Below, piece after piece: positions 7,877 to 14,977 of a stretch of 40,460 nt of DNA. The stretch is from Caldilineaceae bacterium (lineage in GTDB: Bacteria > Chloroflexota > Anaerolineae > Caldilineales > Caldilineaceae). A program made the translations under genes and the position numbers. Where the stretch lies: the NCBI GenBank assembly GCA_019637645.1, contig JAHBVH010000074.1, forward strand, positions 1 through 40,460. Direction: 5' to 3'. The notes under the pieces were generated by a model that worked only from the letters and a program-made list of their open reading frames with translations, ran no database searches and was not told the origin of the DNA. Numbering within the stretch: the first letter of the stretch is position 1; the number at the start of each line of letters is the position of its first letter.

Positions 7877-9088
7877 TCAAACCGTCTCTAAGGCTTGGCT
7901 CAGATCGGCAATGAGGTCGTCGGCATCCTCTAAACCAACCGCATATCGGACTAAGTTAGGTTGGATGCCCGCTTCGAGCAAGCCAGCCTCGCCAAGGGTA
8001 CCTTCCCACATAGCTGCGGCATGAACCACCAGTGATTCATAGCCGCCCAAACTCACCGCCTGCGTGGGTAGTTTCAAAGCCGCGATAAAGCGTTGGGTGG
8101 CAGCATAGCCCCCCTTTACCGCAAAGCTCAAGACACCGCCAAAACCGCGCATCTGCCGTTGGGCCAGTTCATACTGGGGGTGGCTAGGGAGACCTGGATA
8201 GTAGACTTGTTCAATCGCCGGGTGGCTTGCTAAATATTGGGCCAGCGCCAGCGCCGTTTGATTCTGCTGTTTGACCCGCACCGCAAAGGTGCGCAGCCCA
8301 CGCAAGAGGAGCCAAGCATCAATCGGCCCCAGCACCGAACCAACCACCAAATGCGCATCCCAAATCTTATCGATCAGCACCTGCGTACCAGCCACCACGC
8401 CAGCGGATAGATCATGGTGCCCCCCCAAATATTTGGTCGCACTATGCATCACGAGATCAATGCCATGGGTCAACGGGCGTTGATTATAGGGCGAGGCAAA
8501 GGTATTGTCACAAAAAGTGAGGATGCCCCGCGGGCGGGCCAACGCGGCGATGGCAGCTAAGTCGGTCAATGGTAACGTTGGGTTTGCGGGCGTTTCCACC
8601 AAGATCAGCTTGGTCTCTGGGCGTAACGCCGCGGCAAAGGCCGCGGGATCGGTTTGATCCACCAAAGTGGTCGTCACCCCAAAGCGGGGCAGAATTTCTG
8701 TCAGCAGCTTAGTGGTACCCATGTAATGATTACGCTGTGCAACAACATGGTCACCTTGCTGCACAAGGGCAAAGACGGTCGTCGTAATCGCGCCCATGCC
8801 TGAAGCTGTTACAAGGGCACTTTCGGCCCCCTCTAATTCGGCCACGATCTTTTCCACACGCGCCAACGTTGGATTGCCATAGCGGGTATAATACCGAGCA
8901 TGGCGCGGTTGGGTGGCCATGTCGGCAAAATCCGCAGCCGATTCCGCGCGAAAGGTCGCGGTTTGGTAAATCGGGGGTGCAATCGATGAATCAACCGCAA
9001 ATTCATCATCGGCGTGGATCACAAGGGATGCCAGCGCCCAGTCATCGGGGTGCAGCGCGTCGTGTTCGCGCGGATCGATATTGTGCAT
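7877..9088 (-). CDS. Cystathionine gamma-synthase/lyase-family PLP enzyme (403 aa)
   Basis: Trans-sulfuration enzyme of the Cys/Met-metabolism PLP family, cytosolic, acting in cysteine, homocysteine or methionine metabolism. Visible landmarks are RYGNP (69-73; Arg and Tyr contact PLP phosphate of the partner subunit), ASGMGA (95-100), ETPANPT (165-171), CDNTFASP (193-200) and the PLP lysine K219 in HSATKYLGGHHD. The length is normal for the family (380-430). Members include cystathionine gamma-synthase, cystathionine gamma-lyase, methionine gamma-lyase and O-acetylhomoserine sulfhydrylase; I cannot choose between them from sequence alone. No met or cys genes adjoin it. The ribosome site is weak. 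Overlapping hairpins in the 126-bp leader suggest possible regulation there. Confidence 0.88.
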   Translation of the reverse strand: MHNIDPREHDALHPDDWALASLVIHADDEFAVDSSIAPPIYQTATFRAESAADFADMATQPRHARYYTRYGNPTLARVEKIVAELEGAESALVTASGMGAITTTVFALVQQGDHVVAQRNHYMGTTKLLTEILPRFGVTTTLVDQTDPAAFAAALRPETKLILVETPANPTLPLTDLAAIAALARPRGILTFCDNTFASPYNQRPLTHGIDLVMHSATKYLGGHHDLSAGVVAGTQVLIDKIWDAHLVVGSVLGPIDAWLLLRGLRTFAVRVKQQNQTALALAQYLASHPAIEQVYYPGLPSHPQYELAQRQMRGFGGVLSFAVKGGYAATQRFIAALKLPTQAVSLGGYESLVVHAAAMWEGTLGEAGLLEAGIQPNLVRYAVGLEDADDLIADLSQALETV

Positions 9089-9120
9089 TCTTGGCTCATT
9101 TCTTTTGGTGCTAGGGGCTT

Positions 9121-9163
9121 ACCCAAAGTGAGCGCTATCAGCTTTGGGTAGGCTGATAGCGCT
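9121..9163 (-). terminator. Two mutually exclusive hairpins between ABC operon and PLP enzyme
   Basis: Arms 9131-9142 and 9152-9163 (AGCGCTATCAGC and complement) form a perfect 12-bp stem with a 9-nt loop. Arms 9121-9128 and 9142-9149 (ACCCAAAG and complement) form an alternative stem sharing bases with the first. The element lies 52 nt after the last permease stop and 33-75 nt before the next start codon, so it may terminate the operon, act as an attenuator, or both. Confidence 0.45.
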
Positions 9164-9214
9164 TTGGTGAATTCATACGTAAGTGCTCAGCACATGGCAC
9201 GTACAGAGCGGAGT

Positions 9215-10105
9215 CTAGCCTTTGACGCCGGAGATCACAATCCCTTGGATAAAGGCGCGTTGGGCCAACAGAAAGACCAGCAACATTGGCAGGATCGAAA
9301 CCAGTGTCATTGCCATCACTTGTTGAACAGGAACATTCACCAGGGTGCCTTGTAACATACGCAGCCCCAGCGCAATGGGGAAGTTCTTTGGGCTATTGAC
9401 ATAAATCAGCGGGTTGAAAAAGTCATTCCAATCATAGGTAAATTGAAAGATCGCAACCACCCCCAAAGCCGGCCCCGCCAAGGGCAACAAAATGCGCCAG
9501 TAGATCCCAAAGAAGTTACAGCCATCAATCTTGGCAGCATCATCCAGCTCCGGCGAAATGGTCATAAAATATTGCCGCAGGAGGAAGATATTAAAGGCGC
9601 TGCCAAAGTAAGTGGGAATGATCAGCGGCTTGAGCGAGTTGATCCAGCCCAGCTGGCTAAAGATAAAGTAGGTCGGAATCAACGTCACTTGATTGGGGAG
9701 CATCATCGTACTCAGGAGGACGAGAAAAAGAAGATCGCGGCCCCGAAAACGTAGCCGCGCAAAGCTATACGCCACGAGGGAACTGGAAAAAAGCGTGCCG
9801 ATCAGATTGAAAACCACAATAATGAGGGTATTCCGATAGAAGGTAGGAAACGGTAGTCGCTGCCAGGCTTCTCCATAATTCTCCCACCGGAGTTGCTCAG
9901 GAATCCACACCGGTGGAAAGAGGTAGACTAAATCGGTGGATTTAACCGAGGTAGAAAGCATCCAGAGAAAGGGGATGAGAAAAATTACCGAGCCAAAGGC
10001 CACCAGAAACAGCGCACCACCTTGCTGTAGCCAGCGGAAGGAAGAACGCTGACGAGGCGTTTGGTTGCCCTGGCCCCTTGTCGCGGAAAGTTCACCAGTC
10101 ACCAT
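9215..10105 (-). CDS. Carbohydrate ABC transporter permease, MalG type (296 aa)
   Basis: Inner-membrane subunit of a sugar importer. About six hydrophobic segments are visible; the first (about 31-51, ALFLVAFGSVIFLIPFLWML) is followed by STSVKSTDLVYLFPP, typical of MalG-type permeases. The cytoplasmic EAA loop that contacts the ATPase is DDAAKIDGCNFFGIYWRILLPL at about 185-206, with the conserved Gly. The ending IQGIVISGVKG is also typical. The start codon overlaps the stop of the preceding permease (TAATG), so the two are translationally coupled. Substrate unknown. Confidence 0.9.
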   Translation of the reverse strand: MVTGELSATRGQGNQTPRQRSSFRWLQQGGALFLVAFGSVIFLIPFLWMLSTSVKSTDLVYLFPPVWIPEQLRWENYGEAWQRLPFPTFYRNTLIIVVFNLIGTLFSSSLVAYSFARLRFRGRDLLFLVLLSTMMLPNQVTLIPTYFIFSQLGWINSLKPLIIPTYFGSAFNIFLLRQYFMTISPELDDAAKIDGCNFFGIYWRILLPLAGPALGVVAIFQFTYDWNDFFNPLIYVNSPKNFPIALGLRMLQGTLVNVPVQQVMAMTLVSILPMLLVFLLAQRAFIQGIVISGVKG

Positions 10106-11052
10106 TATTTCTTTAACTCTCCTTCATAATAGACCCAAAGCGCCGAACTGCGCAGGGTGACTACCGTAAAGGCCAGAATGATCAAAGTTAGCGCCCAAGC
10201 CAGCGTCGATGCATAACCAAAATTGAGCTCTTGAAAGCCCTTCCGATAGAGGTAGAGAACCATCGTGAGCGTAGCAAAATTAGGCCCACCTTCTGTCATG
10301 ACCAAGGCTTGGGTAAAGACCTGGAATGAACCAATGATCGCGGTGATCAGGCTAAAGAAGATCGTCGGCGAGAGCAGCGGCAGGGTGATTTTCCAGAAAC
10401 GCTGCCAACGATTCGCCCCATCGATTTTAGCAGCCTCGTAGAGGGGCGTGGGGATGCTTTGTAAGCCCCCTAAATAGAGCAGCATATTCGAGCCACTGCT
10501 CCATAGGCCCATAATCACAAAAGCGGGCATGGCCCAGGTTTCGGAAAAAAGCCAACGTGGCCCTTTGATACCAATCGCCTTCAGGCTCTGATTGATCAGC
10601 CCAATATCGGGATTAAAGACCCACATCCATAAAATAGCCACGGCCAGCCCCGAAACAATCGACGGCATGTAGTAGCAGGCTCGCCACAAGGGCCGCAAGG
10701 GTAGATCTTGGTTCAGGCCAATGGCAATCGACAGGCCCAGCATAATGCTTAACGGCACCACGAAGAAGGTATAGTAGGAGGTAACGCGCAGGCTCTTGTA
10801 GAACAGGGGGTCTTGTACCACTTTCGTGATATTGGCAAGACCGATAAACTTGGCCTCTGTTAACAAATCGGCCTTAAAGAAAGTCAGGCCAAAGGAGAAC
10901 AACATGGCACCCGCGGTAAAGATGAGGAAGCCCATCAGCCAGGGCAAGATAAAGAGATAACCAACCAGCTCTTCTTGCGTCCGTTGCGAAAGACGCCAAC
11001 GGGTACGCAGGCGGTTGGGTGGCGAGAGTGCAGGTAATGTTTGTTTAAACAT
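10105..11052 (-). CDS. Carbohydrate ABC transporter permease, MalF type (315 aa)
   Basis: Partner permease of the sugar importer. It has a cytoplasmic N-terminus (about 1-30), six predicted membrane helices starting with YLFILPWLMGFLIFTAGAML, and the EAA loop YEAAKIDGANRWQRFWKITLPLLSP at about 212-236. The ending, ALWVYYEGELKK, matches the common C-terminus of these permeases. It follows the binding-protein gene by 87 bp containing a strong hairpin. No clear Shine-Dalgarno precedes the ATG. No ATPase gene lies in the operon, so a shared MsmK/UgpC-type ATPase elsewhere is expected. Confidence 0.9.
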   Translation of the reverse strand: MFKQTLPALSPPNRLRTRWRLSQRTQEELVGYLFILPWLMGFLIFTAGAMLFSFGLTFFKADLLTEAKFIGLANITKVVQDPLFYKSLRVTSYYTFFVVPLSIMLGLSIAIGLNQDLPLRPLWRACYYMPSIVSGLAVAILWMWVFNPDIGLINQSLKAIGIKGPRWLFSETWAMPAFVIMGLWSSGSNMLLYLGGLQSIPTPLYEAAKIDGANRWQRFWKITLPLLSPTIFFSLITAIIGSFQVFTQALVMTEGGPNFATLTMVLYLYRKGFQELNFGYASTLAWALTLIILAFTVVTLRSSALWVYYEGELKK

Positions 11053-11077
11053 AGCGTTATGTTAGGACCAGCGACAA

Positions 11078-11130
11078 TCGGCAATGGACGCGAAACCACA
11101 CGGCTGTGGACATTCCTTGTCCATTGCCGA
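11078..11130 (-). promoter_or_regulatory. Intercistronic stem-loop between SBP and permease genes
   Basis: Perfect 12-nt arms (11078-11089 and 11119-11130) enclose a 29-nt loop with an inner CCACA/TGTGG stem. It begins 9 nt past the SBP stop. In the malEFG paradigm such structures stabilise the binding-protein message and lower permease expression. Confidence 0.55.
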
Positions 11131-11139
11131 CCGTCAAAT

Positions 11140-12480
11140 CTAGGCTTCGCGGTTGAGGGCAGTTACCTGTTCGGCAACCGCTTGGAAGATCGAAACGGGC
11201 GTATCGCCGACCTGGAACACCTGTTGCAAGGCAGCGTCGATCAGTTGCTGCGACTCAGCCTGCTTTTTGAATTCCTCGGTCAACATGGGGTAACCTTCTT
11301 GCAAGGCTTCTAAAACGGCGTCGAGGTTGACGGTTTCTGTCACGGGGAAGCTCTTGTTGACGGTGGCTTTCCAGTTGGGGAAGAGTGAGATCCGGTTGGG
11401 AATCCCACCCCAAGTTTCGGTCATCAGATTTTGTAGATCATCGCTCACGAGGAATTGCATCAGTTCCCAGGAAGCATCCGGTTGTGGCGTATTTTTGTAG
11501 ATCGCCCAACCATCCGTCGTGCCCAAGGTTGCGCGCCGGGCTGGGCCTTTGGGCAGATGCGTGATCGCCCAGTTGAATTGCGATTCGCGCGCATAAAACG
11601 CCAAGTTACCCATGCCCGTTTCTTGTGTGGACAAGAGCCCTGTCGGCCACATTTGGCCACCGCCGTGGCTTTCGGTCTGGAGGGGCTGAGCGACCGAATT
11701 GTCATCCCACAAGCGGGCACGCATCCATTCTAGGGCATCTTGTGCTTCTGGTTGACCAAGGAGACACTCGGTCCAATCATCAGGGTTGGACACATGGCCA
11801 CCAAAGGCTTGTACATGCACTTGAAAGCGCTCATAGGCTTCTGCCGCCAAGGAACCACCCCAGCGTACCGTTTCGTCGCCTTCTTTTTTGGTCACCTGAT
11901 TGAGCAGTTCGGCATAGCTGGTATGATCGAGGTCAGCCGTAGGATAGGCCACCCCAGCCTCATCAAAGGCATCTTTGTTATAGAGCATCATGATCACGTT
12001 GACATAATAAGGCATGGCAAAGCGGATCTGGGTATCCGGTGCGACCATGCCGTCCCATTGCCACTGGTGAAAATCTTGAAGTTGCTCATCCGAGAAGGTC
12101 GCATCGACAAAGGGCTGTAGATCGAGCAATTGGGCTTTTTCCGACCACTTGCGGAAGATCGGCCCCCAGGCAGTCATGACATCGGGCGCGGTGCCAGCCA
12201 CCATCATAGTCAGAGTTTTATCTTCAAAGCCCTCGCTTAGTGGTTCAAACTCTACGGTGACATTGGGCAAGTGCTCAGCCAACAGCTTTTCGAGGGTCGG
12301 CATGCCGGGTTCCCAATCCGGCCAGTCTTGCCAACGAATGGTCACTTTTTCGCTGGCTGGTTCGGTACTACCAGTGGAGGTGGGCAGAGCGGGTGTGCAG
12401 GCCGCCAGCCAAGTGCTGCTTGCGGCAACCGCACTGAGTTGTAAAAAACCGCGCCGCGACAGCGTTTTCCATTCTTGCAT
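11140..12480 (-). CDS. Tat-exported sugar-binding lipoprotein, family 1 SBP (446 aa)
   Basis: Extracytoplasmic solute-binding protein delivering a carbohydrate to the downstream permeases. I chose the ATG at 12480 because AAGGAG lies 8 nt before it; an ATG 24 nt upstream lacks a site. The N-terminus MQEWKTLSRRGFLQL has a twin-arginine motif, followed by a hydrophobic stretch and the lipobox LAAC (Cys about residue 28), so it is a Tat lipoprotein. Further on are the VAGTAPDVMTAWGP ligand-cleft segment and the C-terminal YKNTPQPDASWELMQFLVS typical of family 1 SBPs. Length is usual. Substrate cannot be read from sequence; the lyase at 23614-25452 hints at oligosaccharides in this region. Confidence 0.9.
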   Translation of the reverse strand: MQEWKTLSRRGFLQLSAVAASSTWLAACTPALPTSTGSTEPASEKVTIRWQDWPDWEPGMPTLEKLLAEHLPNVTVEFEPLSEGFEDKTLTMMVAGTAPDVMTAWGPIFRKWSEKAQLLDLQPFVDATFSDEQLQDFHQWQWDGMVAPDTQIRFAMPYYVNVIMMLYNKDAFDEAGVAYPTADLDHTSYAELLNQVTKKEGDETVRWGGSLAAEAYERFQVHVQAFGGHVSNPDDWTECLLGQPEAQDALEWMRARLWDDNSVAQPLQTESHGGGQMWPTGLLSTQETGMGNLAFYARESQFNWAITHLPKGPARRATLGTTDGWAIYKNTPQPDASWELMQFLVSDDLQNLMTETWGGIPNRISLFPNWKATVNKSFPVTETVNLDAVLEALQEGYPMLTEEFKKQAESQQLIDAALQQVFQVGDTPVSIFQAVAEQVTALNREA

Positions 12481-13003
12481 AGGAAATCTCCTTGTGAGCA
12501 TCACATATTAGATTGTTTAACATCGTGGGTGAGCTAAATATTGGCGTTTCTGGTTCCGATGGGCCGTGAGGGGCGAACCCACCACACAACGACTGCTCGC
12601 TTTGGTAAGCCTTGCCTAGCTGGTTGATGAGGATCCAGCCCAAATAAAAGAATCACTTGACAGAACAATATAGGTAGCCTTAGCCACAACTCGTGTCGTC
12701 AAACAGGATCGACTATATCACGAAGTAAAAGTTTATACAACTCACCGAAAATTCAAGATTTTTATTACGCTTATGGCTCTGGTACAATGGCCTTCCATAG
12801 ACCGGCCTTCACTAGACTAAGGTAGGCGACGACTCTGCAGACAGCGCAAGCGGTTCACGTCACCGTGCCTAGTTGCCGCCCCTTGCCGAATTGGCCTTGC
12901 ACCAATGGCTACTTTCACTTCAGCTTCTCATTGGCATGGTGCAAGCTACTCCAGCGCTACGTTTCAATTCAATGCTGACCTGTTCAAGCTAGGAGAAATG
13001 AAC
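12481..13003. other. Divergent intergenic region upstream of SBP and SnoaL-like genes
   Basis: About 520 bp between a minus-strand ABC operon and a plus-strand gene pair. An in-frame extension of the SnoaL-like gene back to 12905 is open but unsupported by a ribosome site. A promoter-like TGGTACAAT lies at 12780-12788. I see no other gene or strong repeat. Confidence 0.5.
12760..12788 (+). promoter_or_regulatory. Possible extended -10 promoter for the SnoaL-MFS pair
   Basis: TGGTACAAT at 12780-12788 matches an extended -10 element (TGnTATAAT with one mismatch) in AT-rich DNA; the -35 region is poor. It would leave a 5' untranslated region of about 210 nt before the ATG at 13004. Confidence 0.3.
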
Positions 13004-13480
13004 ATGTTTGGTCGAAACAAGAAACTGCCCGCGATAGCAGAGAACGATCACACCGCGTTGACGGTGGTTGCGGCCTATGTAGAAGCGCTAGCCAAGCAAG
13101 ATAGCCAGCAGATGGATCAACTGCGGACACCCGACTATGTGCTCGATTTTGTCTATGCCGATGCCTTTGCCGAGCATCCCCTATCCCAAGCAGCGACGCG
13201 TCAGTTCTGGCCAGCTTGGTTTGCCGGTTTCCCCGAAATGGATTTTACCGTCACCCGAACCATTGCCGCGCCCACCGTTGTGGTCGTCCAATGGACCTTT
13301 ATGGGTGTCCAAAGTGGCATGCTAGGCGCGCCGATCTTTCAACAGCCCAAAGCCGCAACCGGCCAACCCGTCCGCTTTCGGGGCGTCTCGATCTATGATG
13401 TCCAAGCAGACAAAATCCAACACGAAACCGCGTATCTGGACTTAGCGACCTTGCTCGTGGAATTGGGGGTGGCCCTATGA
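13004..13480 (+). CDS. SnoaL-like (NTF2-fold) protein (158 aa)
   Basis: Small cone-shaped-fold protein of the SnoaL/ester-cyclase-like group. The start at 13004 follows AGGAG (12991-12995) by 8 nt; an ATG 6 nt earlier is too close to that site. The family pattern is visible: an opening helix (ALTVVAAYVEALAKQDSQQM), YVLDFVYADAFAEHPLS, RQFWPAWFAGFPEMDFTVTR, VVVVQWTFMGVQSG, then PVRFRGVSIYDVQADKIQHETAYLDLATLLVELG. Members of the fold range from polyketide cyclases to non-enzymatic binding proteins, so the reaction is open. Its stop overlaps the start of the MFS transporter (ATGA), so the two are coupled and probably act together, perhaps in processing and export of a small molecule. Confidence 0.8.
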   Translation: MFGRNKKLPAIAENDHTALTVVAAYVEALAKQDSQQMDQLRTPDYVLDFVYADAFAEHPLSQAATRQFWPAWFAGFPEMDFTVTRTIAAPTVVVVQWTFMGVQSGMLGAPIFQQPKAATGQPVRFRGVSIYDVQADKIQHETAYLDLATLLVELGVAL

Positions 13481-14898
13481 AGCCAGCCGAAGCGCCTAGC
13501 ACACCGGCCAGCAATCGCCTTGGCGCAATTATCCACGCCCAAGCAGTGATCGATGGCCCGATCAACCAAACCTATAGCCGTTCAACCCTTTTGCTATTGG
13601 CTGGCAGTATCGCGTTGTCGATGACCGGCTTTGGCATTGTCATGCCGGTCTTTGCGCGGCGATTGGGTGAATTGGGAGGCGGCATTGAGGCATTGGGCTA
13701 CATGACAGTGGCCTTTGCCACGGCCCAATTGATCGTCTCTCCGCTGGCAGGCACCTTGGCCGACCGGATTGGCCGCCGCCCTGTGATTCTGCTCGCGCTC
13801 TTTGCCTTTGCCGCCACCAACATCGGTTATCTATTAGCCTCATCAACGTGGACCTTTATCATCTTGCGCGGGCTGGCTGGGGCACTTACCACCGGGCTCA
13901 CGCCCGCGGCCATGGGGGTAGTTGCGGATACTGTACCCGGAGAAGAACGCGGCCGCTGGGCAGGTATCCTCATGGGTGGCTACGGGGCCGGGCTCATCTT
14001 TGGCCCCGTCCTTGGGGGTCTGCTCTACGATACGTGGGGGTTTGCGGCCCCTTTTCTGCTCTCGGCGGCCATTGGAGCCGTGGCCTTTCTGGCGGCCTTT
14101 ATCATGGTGCCAGAGAGTCGGACCAAAGCCATCCGCCATCGCGAAGCATTACAGCAGCGCTATGCAGCCACACGCGGCATACGGACAAATCATTCACGTT
14201 GGGCTTCCTTACCACGTCCCCTCTATAGCTTTGCCCTGCTGCTCCTTATAGACTTTGCCGGGGCCTTTGCCTTTGCCTTTGTCGAGCCGCAAATGATCTT
14301 TTATGTCTATGAACAGTTGCACTGGAGTACCGTCCAATTTGGAGTGGTGGTTGCGACCTATGGAGTTGCGCTGTTGGCTGGCCAGTCGCTGTTAGGCCAG
14401 ATAAGTGATCGGCTGGGGCGCAAGCCAGTCCTATTGGCCGGTCTATTGCTCAATACCAGTCTGTACCTTGGGTTGGCAATGGTAACCTATTACCCCCTTG
14501 TGCTAGTTACGGCTTTGGTCGCAGGGTTGGGGGCCGGATTGATGGCCCCTGCCCTGAGCGCGCTCTACTTGGATATGAGCGCGCCGCAGCATCAGGCCCG
14601 GATCATGGGGGTTAAGAATTCAGCGTTGGGATTGGGCGGCGTGGTAGGTCCTTTGCTCGTTGTTTTTGTCAGCCAGTGGACCACGCCCCAAGGCATTTTC
14701 CTAACCGCTGCAGTACTGTTGCTAGGTGTATTGGTGACAACCTTGCTCCTCCTGCGCCTACCCACCCGCCGCCAGGATGAACCACTGCTTGCCTCCCAAG
14801 AATTCGTTGTTGGGCGTGGGCTAGTGGCGCAAGCTGTCCTCAACGGCCTGGTGATCCAAGCTATCGATCGCCGGACCCAACACCCCGCGCGCCGATAA
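13477..14898 (+). CDS. MFS transporter, DHA1/TetA-like drug efflux type (473 aa)
   Basis: Twelve-helix inner-membrane proton antiporter, probably exporting drugs or small metabolites. Two motif A copies are visible, GTLADRIGRRP at about 90-100 between helices 2 and 3 and the pseudo-repeat GQISDRLGRKP at about 310-320, marking the two six-helix halves. The helix-5 segment VLGGLLYDTWGF resembles motif C of antiporters. About 34 residues precede helix 1 and a tail of about 45 residues follows helix 12; both are hydrophilic and unassigned. The start overlaps the SnoaL-like gene by 4 nt. It is convergent with the EF-G gene, with a weak hairpin between them at 14935-14955. Confidence 0.9.
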   Translation: MKPAEAPSTPASNRLGAIIHAQAVIDGPINQTYSRSTLLLLAGSIALSMTGFGIVMPVFARRLGELGGGIEALGYMTVAFATAQLIVSPLAGTLADRIGRRPVILLALFAFAATNIGYLLASSTWTFIILRGLAGALTTGLTPAAMGVVADTVPGEERGRWAGILMGGYGAGLIFGPVLGGLLYDTWGFAAPFLLSAAIGAVAFLAAFIMVPESRTKAIRHREALQQRYAATRGIRTNHSRWASLPRPLYSFALLLLIDFAGAFAFAFVEPQMIFYVYEQLHWSTVQFGVVVATYGVALLAGQSLLGQISDRLGRKPVLLAGLLLNTSLYLGLAMVTYYPLVLVTALVAGLGAGLMAPALSALYLDMSAPQHQARIMGVKNSALGLGGVVGPLLVVFVSQWTTPQGIFLTAAVLLLGVLVTTLLLLRLPTRRQDEPLLASQEFVVGRGLVAQAVLNGLVIQAIDRRTQHPARR

Positions 14899-14934
14899 TA
14901 TAAAACGACCTGAGCCGATTCCTGGCACGCGGCC

Positions 14935-14955
14935 CTAGCGGTGGTCGCCCGCTAG
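14935..14955. terminator. Weak hairpin in convergent gap
   Basis: CTAGCGG/CCGCTAG arms with a 7-nt loop lie between the convergent MFS and EF-G genes and could serve both strands. The 7-bp stem without a T run is weak evidence. Confidence 0.3.
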
Positions 14956-14977
14956 CCGTTGTGACTGCCATCCTCGT

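Noticed and set aside
9089..9180. SAM riboswitch before the trans-sulfuration gene
   Set aside because: The leader is too short and lacks the conserved junction and kink-turn sequences; only simple competing hairpins are visible.
12905..13003. 33-residue extension of the SnoaL-like protein
   Set aside because: No ribosome site precedes it, whereas AGGAG is well placed for the ATG at 13004.
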